This document shows, one piece after another, positions 5,506-11,450 of a stretch of DNA of 13,498 bases. Position 1 is the stretch's first letter; each line of letters opens with the position of its first letter. The DNA comes from Patescibacteria group bacterium. GTDB taxonomy: Bacteria; Patescibacteriota; Minisyncoccia; Phycocordibacterales; UBA2100. The position numbers and the translations under genes are program-made. The notes beneath the pieces were generated by a model that was not told where the DNA came from, did not search any database, and was given only the letters and a program-made list of their open reading frames with translations. The stretch covers positions 1-13,498 of the forward strand of contig JANLHO010000040.1 of the NCBI GenBank assembly GCA_024654485.1. The letters run 5' to 3'.

Positions 5506-7071
5506 ATGGATAACGCAACGGTAGAGAAGATAATAAAGGAGATAGAGCATTTCTCTCCGACCCGCGTGCACGAGCATGTGGGGAAGGTCGTCGCCGTCGG
5601 AGACGGGGTCGTCGCATTGAGCGGCCTGTCGGATGCCGTAATGAGTGAGGTTTTGCTGTTTGAAGAAGGGAAGGGGAAGAAACTTTCCGAATCAATGAAC
5701 GAGAAGTCGGAGCTGTACGGTCTGGTCCTGAATCTTGAAGAAGACGGCGTGCGCGCCGCCATTTTAGGCGACACCGCCCGCGTGCAGGAGGGGATGACGG
5801 TGAAGTCCACCGGACGCGTGCTTTCCGTCCCTGCCGGAGAGGAGCTCCTTGGGCGCGTCGTCAACGCGCTTGGAGAGCCGATTGATGCGAAAGGCCCTTT
5901 TAAAAAGACGACACTGATGCCCGTAGAGAGAGAGGCAAGCGGCGTCATTTTCCGGAAATCGGTGTCCGTACCACTCGCGACAGGCATCAAGGCCATAGAT
6001 TCCATGATACCCATCGGGCGCGGTCAGCGTGAGCTCATCATAGGCGACCGCTCCACGGGGAAGACGACGATAGCGGTAGACACGATAATCAACCAGAAGC
6101 ATGAGCCCAAGGAGACCCGCCCCATCTGCATATATGTGGCAATCGGGCAAAAAGAGTCCAAGACGGCGCGCATCTCGCAGCAGCTTCGCGAGGAAGGCGC
6201 GCTGGAGTACACGATAATAGTGGACGCTCCGGCGAGCGCTCCGGCCGCACTGCAGTACCTCGCTCCTTTCGCCGGTGTCGCGATGGGAGAGTACTTCATG
6301 GACAAGGGTAGGGACGTGCTCATCATCTACGATGACCTCTCCAAGCAGGCTGTCGCATATCGCGAGCTCTCACTCCTTTTGCGCAGACCGCCGGGTCGTG
6401 AGGCGTACCCGGGCGACATTTTCTATCTCCACTCGCGCCTTCTGGAGCGCGCGGCACGCTTGAGCGAAGAGAAGGGCGGCGGCTCCATCACGGCGCTCCC
6501 AATCATAGAGACGCAGGAAGGCGACGTATCCGGCTATATCCCGACCAACGTAATATCCATCACCGACGGGCAGATATTTCTCATAGCCGATCTTTTCAAC
6601 AAAGGCATTCGCCCCGCCATAGACGTCGGCATATCGGTATCGCGCGTGGGTTCATCGGCGCAGACCAAGGCTATGAAGGCGGTCGCAGGCGGTCTCAAGC
6701 TGGAGCTGGCGCAATTCCGCGACCTGGAGGCATTCATGCAGTTCGCGCAGGATCTGGACAAAGCGACCTCGGATCGCATAGCGAGCGGGCAGCGCATGGT
6801 GGAGGTATTGAAGCAGAAGAACGGCGCGCCCATACCGATGGAGAAGCAGGTCGCCATCCTATACGCCGCCGGTCACGCATTTTTTGCGGACGTGCCGGTG
6901 GACAAGGTGACGGACGTGGAAGGGCGCTTCGCGGAATACATGGACGGCCAGCACGGCAAGACTCTGGCCGAGATAAAGAAGACAGGCCAGCTTTCCGACG
7001 AGCTCAAGAAAACGCTGAATACGGCGATGGAGGAATTCAAGCTGGCGCATCCGGAAATACAAGAAGCGTAG
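5506..7071 (+). CDS. atpA: ATP synthase alpha subunit (F1)
   Basis: The non-catalytic nucleotide-binding subunit of the F1 hexamer, 521 aa. The N-terminal beta-barrel (about 25-100) includes VGDGVVALSGL and LNLEEDGVRAAILGD. The Walker A loop is GDRSTGKT (180-187), with Ser183 where most alphas have Gln. VAIGQKES, VLIIYDDLSKQAVAYRELSLLLRRPPGREAYPGD and SGYIPTNVISITDGQIFL are family signatures. The arginine finger is Arg380 in SRVGSSAQTKAMK. A charged segment (about 53-69, EEGKGKKLSESMNEKSE) lengthens one barrel loop compared with common bacterial alphas. The N terminus has the amphipathic stretch that binds delta. The gene begins 14 bp after the atpH stop and has its own promoter. A 172-bp spacer with two hairpin structures follows. 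Confidence 0.97.
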   Translation: MDNATVEKIIKEIEHFSPTRVHEHVGKVVAVGDGVVALSGLSDAVMSEVLLFEEGKGKKLSESMNEKSELYGLVLNLEEDGVRAAILGDTARVQEGMTVKSTGRVLSVPAGEELLGRVVNALGEPIDAKGPFKKTTLMPVEREASGVIFRKSVSVPLATGIKAIDSMIPIGRGQRELIIGDRSTGKTTIAVDTIINQKHEPKETRPICIYVAIGQKESKTARISQQLREEGALEYTIIVDAPASAPAALQYLAPFAGVAMGEYFMDKGRDVLIIYDDLSKQAVAYRELSLLLRRPPGREAYPGDIFYLHSRLLERAARLSEEKGGGSITALPIIETQEGDVSGYIPTNVISITDGQIFLIADLFNKGIRPAIDVGISVSRVGSSAQTKAMKAVAGGLKLELAQFRDLEAFMQFAQDLDKATSDRIASGQRMVEVLKQKNGAPIPMEKQVAILYAAGHAFFADVPVDKVTDVEGRFAEYMDGQHGKTLAEIKKTGQLSDELKKTLNTAMEEFKLAHPEIQEA

Positions 7072-7088
7072 CGACTATGTGTTTCCGG

Positions 7089-7191
7089 ACCCGCCCAAAT
7101 TTCGTTGTCGCTGCAGAGTCGCTTTCTGTGCCACAGTACAAAATTACATGCACGTCTCGGAAAAACGCCGTTGATATAAATTTAGGCGGGT
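7089..7191. repeat. 103-bp foldback in the atpA-atpG spacer
   Basis: The arms ACCCGCCCAAATTT (7089-7102) and AAATTTAGGCGGGT (7178-7191) are complementary at 13 of 14 positions, 75 bp apart. The interior has a small perfect palindrome, CTGTGCCACAG (7126-7136). A 7-bp repeat, AGTCGCT (7117-7123), is complementary to AGCGACT at the atpA stop (7070-7076). The arm sequence ACCCGC-N-TAAATTT resembles the arm of the element at 4919-5056 (ACCCGC-N4-TAAATTT), which suggests a common origin. Confidence 0.7.
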
Positions 7192-7198
7192 GTAAGAT
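7171..7198 (+). promoter_or_regulatory. possible promoter of atpG
   Basis: TTGATA (7171-7176, five of six matches to the -35) and TAAGAT (7193-7198, four of six matches to the -10) are 16 bp apart. Transcription would begin near 7205, within the hairpin that precedes atpG. The match is moderate and could be chance. Confidence 0.35.
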
Positions 7199-7243
7199 TT
7201 TCTAATCTCTTCGCCATACGGCGAATCGCTAACAAAATCTAAC
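7192..7243. repeat. hairpin abutting the atpG start codon
   Basis: The inner perfect stem is TTCGCC (7210-7215) with GGCGAA (7220-7225) around ATAC. The outer stem GTAAGATTTT (7192-7201) pairs with AAAATCTAAC (7234-7243) at 9 of 10 positions. The middle pairs poorly; 18 of 24 positions pair overall. The structure ends at the base before ATG 7244, so the start codon sits at its foot and no ribosome binding site can be present. Confidence 0.75.
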
Positions 7244-8191
7244 ATGGCAAACCTAAAAAGCATCAAATCGCAAATATTGTCATACAACAAGACGGGCAAG
7301 GTAACTCACGCGATGGAGGCCGTCTCGGCCGTGAAGATGCGCAAAGGTCAGGAGAGGGCGCTTTCGGGCCGCGCATACGCCGCAGCCGCGCTCTCTGTCT
7401 TGGAGCGTCTTGCGGGGACGGCGGACCTCTCGCGACACCCGCTGATGTCGGCCAAAGGCCGATCCGCCTCTGGCGGAGGACAACCCGCCGGCAAAACGTG
7501 CGTCGTTATCGTCACCAGCGATAAGGGTCTGGCCGGTTCTCTCAACAGCGGCGTCATAAGGCGCGTGGAGAAAGAATTTGCAGAGCGCGGTATCGCGAAA
7601 GACGGCGCGGTCATAATAGCGGTAGGCAAGCGCGGCGGGAATTACTTCACCTCAAGAGGATATGACGTGCGGGAGAAGCGCGAGAACGTGGGCGACGACG
7701 TGACGGAATCCGACACTCGGGAGCTGACGCAGCATGTCCTGCGATGGCACGCGCAGGGCGAGATAGGGGCGTGCTTCGTGGCGTATCAGAATTTCATCTC
7801 CACGTTTGAACAGCAGCCTACCGTGCGACAAGTCGTACCCATCACACCCGACACTATCAAGGAATTCGTCGCGGGCATCCGGCCTGCGAAGGGCAAGTAT
7901 GCGCCGCATCATAACGAAAAACACGCGCAGCCCGCAGCTTACACAATAGAGCCGGACGCGGATTCCGTGCTGGACGTCCTATTGCCGAAACTTTTGAACA
8001 TCGCCGTTTTCCACGCGCTTATAGAGGCCAAGGCCTCCGAGCACAGCGCGCGCATGGTCGCCATGAAGGGTGCCACCGACAAGGCCAACGAGATGGCGCA
8101 CGACCTTACCCGCACCTTCAACAAAGTGCGCCAGTCCGCTATCACCCGCGAGGTCTCCGAGATAACGTCCGGCATTGAAGCGATGCGCTAA
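7244..8191 (+). CDS. atpG: ATP synthase gamma subunit (central stalk)
   Basis: The rotating shaft inside the alpha3beta3 hexamer. The product is 315 aa, longer than the usual 285-295. The N-terminal helix (1-55, MANLKSIKSQIL...THAMEAVSAVKMRKGQ) and the C-terminal helix (about 252-315, with RMVAMKGATDKANEMAHDLTRTFNKVRQSAITREVSEI) form the coiled coil that contacts beta. The Rossmann-like middle contains TSDKGLAGSLNS (91-102). Extra length comes partly from residues 68-83 (MSAKGRSASGGGQPAG), encoded by two abutting perfect hairpins (7448-7477), and partly from a segment at about 213-232 (GIRPAKGKYAPHHNEKHA region). It starts directly after a hairpin and is followed 4 bp later by an unknown gene rather than atpD. 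Confidence 0.96.
   Translation: MANLKSIKSQILSYNKTGKVTHAMEAVSAVKMRKGQERALSGRAYAAAALSVLERLAGTADLSRHPLMSAKGRSASGGGQPAGKTCVVIVTSDKGLAGSLNSGVIRRVEKEFAERGIAKDGAVIIAVGKRGGNYFTSRGYDVREKRENVGDDVTESDTRELTQHVLRWHAQGEIGACFVAYQNFISTFEQQPTVRQVVPITPDTIKEFVAGIRPAKGKYAPHHNEKHAQPAAYTIEPDADSVLDVLLPKLLNIAVFHALIEAKASEHSARMVAMKGATDKANEMAHDLTRTFNKVRQSAITREVSEITSGIEAMR
7448..7477. repeat. pair of abutting perfect hairpins inside atpG
   Basis: TCGGCC-AAA-GGCCGA (7448-7462) is followed with no gap by TCCGCC-TCT-GGCGGA (7463-7477). Each is a perfect 6-bp stem with a 3-nt loop. Together they are 30 bp, a multiple of three, and encode a Ser/Gly/Lys/Arg linker in a poorly conserved loop of gamma. It looks like an inserted palindromic repeat unit that keeps the frame. 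Confidence 0.85.
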
Positions 8192-8195
8192 AAAT

Positions 8196-8573
8196 ATGTC
8201 TCTGGACAGCAATCCCAAGCCCGAATCGTCGCGCAGAAGGCAGGAGGTGGAGCACCTACTCCCTGACATCGCAGAACAGTTGCGGGCGGCACTTGGCGAA
8301 GATGAGTATTCGGATTTCTCCCTGACCGCCCGTAGGAGCATTTTGAGAGTTTTGGAAGAAATAAATCCTGATTATGTGATGTCTGCACTTCTGGATAATT
8401 CTCGTCGGTATGATGAACCAGACACGGAGAGCAAGATAAGGCATTTATTGTACAGCAGCATAGCAGGGATAATCGGCAATGGTGTTGCTCGTCGCAACAA
8501 TAGAGAAGAATTGGAATCATTCAGTAACTTTATGAAAAAGGAAGTCCTCAAGTCCGCAGAAACTCCTTTCTAG
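8196..8573 (+). CDS. hypothetical protein embedded in the atp locus
   Basis: I do not recognise this 125-aa protein. It is hydrophilic with no signal peptide. The N-terminal 20 residues are polar (MSLDSNPKPESSRRRQEVE). Helical-looking segments follow (LLPDIAEQLRAAL, ARRSILRVLEEI, ESKIRHLLYSSIAGIIGNGVA, ESFSNFMKKEVLKSA). The IAGIIGNGVA stretch is mildly hydrophobic but short for a membrane helix. The frame is also open from TTG 8175, but ATG 8196, 4 bp after the atpG stop, is the natural start. The second half is clearly more AT-rich than atpG and rdgB, hinting at a different origin or relaxed selection. rdgB starts 1 bp after its stop, so it belongs to the same transcript. No function is proposed. 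Confidence 0.75.
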   Translation: MSLDSNPKPESSRRRQEVEHLLPDIAEQLRAALGEDEYSDFSLTARRSILRVLEEINPDYVMSALLDNSRRYDEPDTESKIRHLLYSSIAGIIGNGVARRNNREELESFSNFMKKEVLKSAETPF

Positions 8574-8574
8574 C

Positions 8575-9168
8575 ATGCGCGAACTTCTGATAGCGACGAG
8601 TAATCCGGGAAAGTTGCGGGAGATTCGTGATGCTCTGGGAGATATCCCATTTGAAGTATTGACGCTTGCGGGCGTGGAGGCGGGAGAAGAGGTGGAGGAA
8701 ACGGGAGAAACCTTTGAAGAGAACGCGATACTAAAGGCCAAAACGTACGGCGAGCGGACGGGTAAGCTCACGCTAGCGGAAGATTCGGGTCTGGAAGTGG
8801 ACGCGCTCGGAGGTCGGCCGGGGGTTATGACGGCGCGATATGCGGAAGGGAGCGACGAGGACAGATATCACAAATTACTGGACGAAATGAAACACGTGCC
8901 GGATGAAAAACGCGGTGCGCAGTTTCGCGCGGTCGTCGCCATCTATGATCCGGAGGGCGGGAAAGTGCACACACGCACCGGTGCGTATCGCGGGAGAATA
9001 ACGCGCGAGCCGAGCGGGGCGGGGGGTTTCGGCTATGACCCGATATTCTTTTCTGACGAGCTGCAAAAAGTCGGCGCGGAAATGTCACCTCAGGAAAAGA
9101 ACTCCGTCAGTCATCGTGGGAAAGCCATAGCCAAAGCGCGAGAAATACTTTTGAGTGAATTCGTATGA
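8575..9168 (+). CDS. rdgB: RdgB/HAM1 family non-canonical purine NTP pyrophosphatase
   Basis: Removes ITP, dITP and XTP from the nucleotide pool by hydrolysis to the monophosphate and pyrophosphate, preventing their incorporation into DNA and RNA. The 197-aa length is normal for the family. All signatures are present: ATSNPGKLREI (7-17), ETFEENAILKA (45-55), the catalytic AEDSGLEVDALGGRPGV (68-84, Asp70), GFGYDPIF (151-158) and EKNSVSHRGKA (174-184). Enzymes of this family work as dimers with Mg2+. ATG 8575 is fixed by the IATSNPGK motif. It lies 1 bp after the preceding gene and overlaps the next by ATGA (9165-9168), so it is translated as part of the same operon. Its place inside an ATP synthase locus is unusual. 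Confidence 0.96.
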   Translation: MRELLIATSNPGKLREIRDALGDIPFEVLTLAGVEAGEEVEETGETFEENAILKAKTYGERTGKLTLAEDSGLEVDALGGRPGVMTARYAEGSDEDRYHKLLDEMKHVPDEKRGAQFRAVVAIYDPEGGKVHTRTGAYRGRITREPSGAGGFGYDPIFFSDELQKVGAEMSPQEKNSVSHRGKAIAKAREILLSEFV

Positions 9169-9584
9169 GAACGCCAATGAAATATCCCGGTGTCGGTGTC
9201 TGCGTATTCATTCGCAAGGATGGGAAGATACTGCTCGGATTGCGCAGGGGCGGGCACGGGGCGGGGGAGTGGTGCGCGCCCGGCGGCAAGATGGAGATGG
9301 AGGAGTCGCCGGAGGAGTGCGCGCGCCGTGAAACCAAAGAGGAGACGGGACTTGAAGTCGGCGAGCTGCACTTCATCGGCATCACAAGCGACATCTGGCG
9401 CGAGGTAGGCACGCAATTCATCACGATTTTCTACGCGGCAGATTTGAGGGAGGGGAAACCCGCGCTTCAAGAGCCGGATAAGTTTGAGAGATGGGGGTGG
9501 TTCTCATGGGATGCTCTGCCCGAACCCCTCTTCCTGTCCACTAGAAATTTTATAGCCAGCGGGTATAATCCCCTCACCATATGA
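9165..9584 (+). CDS. Nudix hydrolase, NUDT15/MutT-like
   Basis: A 139-aa Nudix pyrophosphohydrolase, likely acting on nucleoside triphosphates. The Nudix box is complete: G41-x5-E47-x7-R55-E56-T-K-E59-E60-T-G62-L63, with the Mg2+-binding RETKEE. GVGVCVFIRKDGKILLGLRRGGHGAGEW before the box and a C-terminal WGWFSWDALPEPLFLSTRNFI resemble NUDT15-like (d)NTP diphosphatases. The substrate (8-oxo-dGTP, dCTP or other) cannot be read from sequence. The start at ATG 9165 overlaps the rdgB stop, and the stop overlaps the atpD start (ATGA, 9581-9584), implying coupled translation. With rdgB it forms a nucleotide-pool cleaning pair inside the ATP synthase genes. The codons for Tyr-Asn at 134-135 also create a TATAAT. 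Confidence 0.93.
   Translation: MRTPMKYPGVGVCVFIRKDGKILLGLRRGGHGAGEWCAPGGKMEMEESPEECARRETKEETGLEVGELHFIGITSDIWREVGTQFITIFYAADLREGKPALQEPDKFERWGWFSWDALPEPLFLSTRNFIASGYNPLTI
9564..9569 (+). promoter_or_regulatory. possible -10 box before atpD
   Basis: TATAAT ends 11 nt before ATG 9581, so a transcript would start about 5 nt before the start codon. There is no -35 or TG extension. The hexamer is also the Tyr-Asn codon pair in a conserved part of the Nudix protein, so chance is a strong alternative. Confidence 0.3.
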
Positions 9585-11023
9585 GCAAAGGCATTGTCAC
9601 CCAAGTCATAGGCCCCGTCGTGGACGTGCGCTTCAGCGATAATCTCCCTCCTATCAGGCAGGCTCTTGAGATAAGTCGCACGACGGCCGGCGGAGGGCGC
9701 TTGGTGCTGGAAGTCGCTCAGCACTTGGGGCTCAATCGCGTGCGCTGCATCGCCATGGGCGACACTGCAGGCCTTGCGCGCGCCACGGAGGTATCCGACA
9801 CGGGCAACCCGATCTCCGTCCCGGTGGGCGAGGCTTCGCTCGGAAGGATGTTCAATGTCATCGGAGAGACAATAGACGGCAAAGACCAACTTCCAAAAGA
9901 CGTCCAGCGACTGCCAATCCACCAGGACCCGCCTTCTTTCGCGCGCCAGAGCACCAAGGCGGAACTTTTTGAAACAGGCATCAAGGCGGTGGACCTCTTG
10001 GCGCCTTTCATAAAGGGAGGCAAGGTCGGCCTCTTCGGTGGTGCAGGCGTAGGCAAGACCGTCCTCATTCAAGAGCTGATCCACAACGTCGCGTCCGAAC
10101 ACGGGGGATACTCCGTTTTCGCGGGGGTAGGCGAGCGGGTGCGCGAGGGCAACGACCTGTACTACGAAATGAAAGAATCCGGCGTTCTGGAGAAGACCGC
10201 GCTCGTTTTCGGCCAGATGAATGAAGTGCCCGGCGCCCGCGCGCGAGTCGCACTCTCAGGCCTTACCATGGCGGAAGCCTTTCGCGACCGCGTAGAGGAC
10301 AAGCAGGGCTCACCTCAGGCGGCAGGCAAGAAAGGTTCCGAGAAAAGCGGCAAGGGACGAGACGTACTCTTTTTCATGGACAATGTGTTCCGCTTCGTGC
10401 AGGCGGGGTCGGAGGTTTCGTCTCTCCTGGGGCGCGTACCATCCGCAGTGGGCTACCAGCCCACGCTCGCCGAAGAAATGGGGCTTTTGCAGGAGCGCAT
10501 CACATCCACCACCGAAGGCTCAATCACGTCGGTGCAGGCGATATACGTGCCGGCTGACGACCTCACAGACCCTGCTCCGGCCACCACTTTCTCGCACCTG
10601 GACTCCACTATCGTACTTTCCCGCGCGCTCGCATCTCTGGGAATCTACCCTGCCATAGACCCTCTGGAGAGCGGCTCTACCGCGCTCACACCTGAGATAG
10701 TGGGCGAGGAGCACTACGCAATATCCAACGAGACGCGTCGCGTGCTGCAGCGCTACAAAGATCTGCAAGACATCATCGCCATTCTCGGAATAGAAGAACT
10801 ATCCGACGAGGACAAGCGGCTTGTGTACCGCGCTCGCAAGATACAGCGCTTCCTCTCGCAGCCCTTCTCCGTCGCCGAGACCTTTACCGGAGCGAAAGGC
10901 AAGTACGTGCCTCTCGCGGAAACGGTGCGCGCATTCGGAGAGATACTGGACGGCAAGCACGATGCGAAGGATGAGCAGGCTTTTTACATGAAGGGCGGGA
11001 TAGACGAAGTTGCGCATGGCTAA
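9581..11023 (+). CDS. atpD: ATP synthase beta subunit (F1, catalytic), with a loop insertion
   Basis: The catalytic subunit, 480 aa. Walker A is GGAGVGKT (153-160), the catalytic Glu is Glu185 in AGVGERVREGND, Walker B is VLFFMDNVFRF (262-272), and SAVGYQPTLAEEMG (288-301) and VYVPADDLTDP-type motifs are intact. The lever motif equivalent to DELSEED is IEELSDEDK (404-412). Most bacterial betas go straight from FRD to GRDVLFF; here about 21 extra hydrophilic residues (about 237-257, RVEDKQGSPQAAGKKGSEKSGK) stand between them. The C terminus ends after FYMKGGIDEVAHG, slightly short. The start overlaps the nudix stop. The TAA stop (11021-11023) is the first three bases of the foldback that separates atpD from atpC. 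All active-site residues are present, so a working enzyme is expected. Confidence 0.97.
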   Translation: MSKGIVTQVIGPVVDVRFSDNLPPIRQALEISRTTAGGGRLVLEVAQHLGLNRVRCIAMGDTAGLARATEVSDTGNPISVPVGEASLGRMFNVIGETIDGKDQLPKDVQRLPIHQDPPSFARQSTKAELFETGIKAVDLLAPFIKGGKVGLFGGAGVGKTVLIQELIHNVASEHGGYSVFAGVGERVREGNDLYYEMKESGVLEKTALVFGQMNEVPGARARVALSGLTMAEAFRDRVEDKQGSPQAAGKKGSEKSGKGRDVLFFMDNVFRFVQAGSEVSSLLGRVPSAVGYQPTLAEEMGLLQERITSTTEGSITSVQAIYVPADDLTDPAPATTFSHLDSTIVLSRALASLGIYPAIDPLESGSTALTPEIVGEEHYAISNETRRVLQRYKDLQDIIAILGIEELSDEDKRLVYRARKIQRFLSQPFSVAETFTGAKGKYVPLAETVRAFGEILDGKHDAKDEQAFYMKGGIDEVAHG

Positions 11024-11125
11024 AAAGTCCGGCTACGTCGTTGCGGGTCCCCTTCGTCGCACTCGCCGTATGCACAGATACGTCTCGTGCGTCGCTTTCC
11101 CCGCGCCTAGTATCCGAACTTTTTA
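11021..11125. repeat. 105-bp foldback in the atpD-atpC spacer
   Basis: The arms TAAAAAGTCCGGCTAC (11021-11036) and the complement of 11110-11125 (TAAAAAGTTCGGATAC) match at 14 of 16 positions, 73 bp apart. The element starts in the atpD stop codon. Its terminus is similar to the atpE-atpF foldback, which also starts at a TAA stop with AAGTCCGAAT. TA occurs at both outer ends, which would fit a TA target duplication, but that is weak evidence. The 20 bp between it and ATG 11146 contain no ribosome binding site. Confidence 0.7.
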
Positions 11126-11145
11126 TCGCATGCTCTTGTAGCGGT

Positions 11146-11397
11146 ATGTCCGAGCAAAATACATTTCATCTCGTCGTTGCCTCGGTAGGGGAGACGCGCT
11201 TTGACGGCGCGGCACTATCCGCCACCATCCCGACGACCGGCGGGGAGATTACCATCCTGCCTCACCATGAACCCTTGGTGGCGACTCTGAAGCCGGGGAC
11301 CATCACTGTGCGGGAGGCGATGGGCGAGCCAAAGACTTTTGACATTGAAAACGGGGTACTGGAGTGCTCCGGCAACCGCGCCGTCGTGCTGCTGTAG
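11146..11397 (+). CDS. atpC: ATP synthase epsilon subunit, beta-sandwich domain only
   Basis: Part of the rotor foot that joins gamma to the c ring. The product is only 83 aa, against 130-140 in most bacteria. It holds the N-terminal beta-sandwich with the signature GEITILPHHEPLVATLKPG (33-51) and ends at VLECSGNRAVVLL, exactly where the sandwich normally ends. The C-terminal pair of helices that can rise along gamma and block ATP hydrolysis is absent. The stop is clean and downstream DNA does not encode the missing part in any obvious frame, so this looks like a true short form, not a frameshift. The frame is open from 11041 but that region is the foldback; ATG 11146 begins the conserved sequence. 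It is the last gene of the atp locus; no T-run terminator is seen after it. Confidence 0.9.
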   Translation: MSEQNTFHLVVASVGETRFDGAALSATIPTTGGEITILPHHEPLVATLKPGTITVREAMGEPKTFDIENGVLECSGNRAVVLL

Positions 11398-11437
11398 CTT
11401 TTCAACACGCCTGCGGTCTCCAGTGAGATAAAGACGC

Positions 11438-11443
11438 TATAAT
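11438..11443 (+). promoter_or_regulatory. -10 box, leaderless start of the transglycosylase gene
   Basis: TATAAT ends 7 nt before ATG 11451, giving a transcript that starts at the start codon. The earlier in-frame ATG at 11442 overlaps this box and is therefore unlikely to be used. No clear -35 is present. The same geometry is found at 2259-2264 and 3315-3320. Confidence 0.6.
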
Positions 11444-11450
11444 GCGCTTA

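Noticed and set aside
5506..7071. Long minus-strand reading frames opposite atpA, atpD and other genes
   Set aside because: They are shadows of GC-rich coding sequence; their proteins are Arg/Ser/Pro-rich and match nothing, while the + strand genes are certain.
8175..8195. TTG start for the unknown gene at 8175
   Set aside because: It would overlap the end of atpG, and ATG 8196 gives ordinary spacing.
8976..8987. 12-bp palindrome CGCACCGGTGCG inside rdgB
   Set aside because: It encodes conserved-length rdgB sequence and is short enough to be chance in a GC-rich gene.
11021..11125. Insertion sequence or transposon
   Set aside because: No transposase frame lies in or near any of the foldbacks; only non-autonomous elements or RNA structures remain possible.
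11041..11145. N-terminal extension of epsilon to 11041
   Set aside because: It is a TTG start within the foldback, and conserved epsilon sequence begins after 11146.
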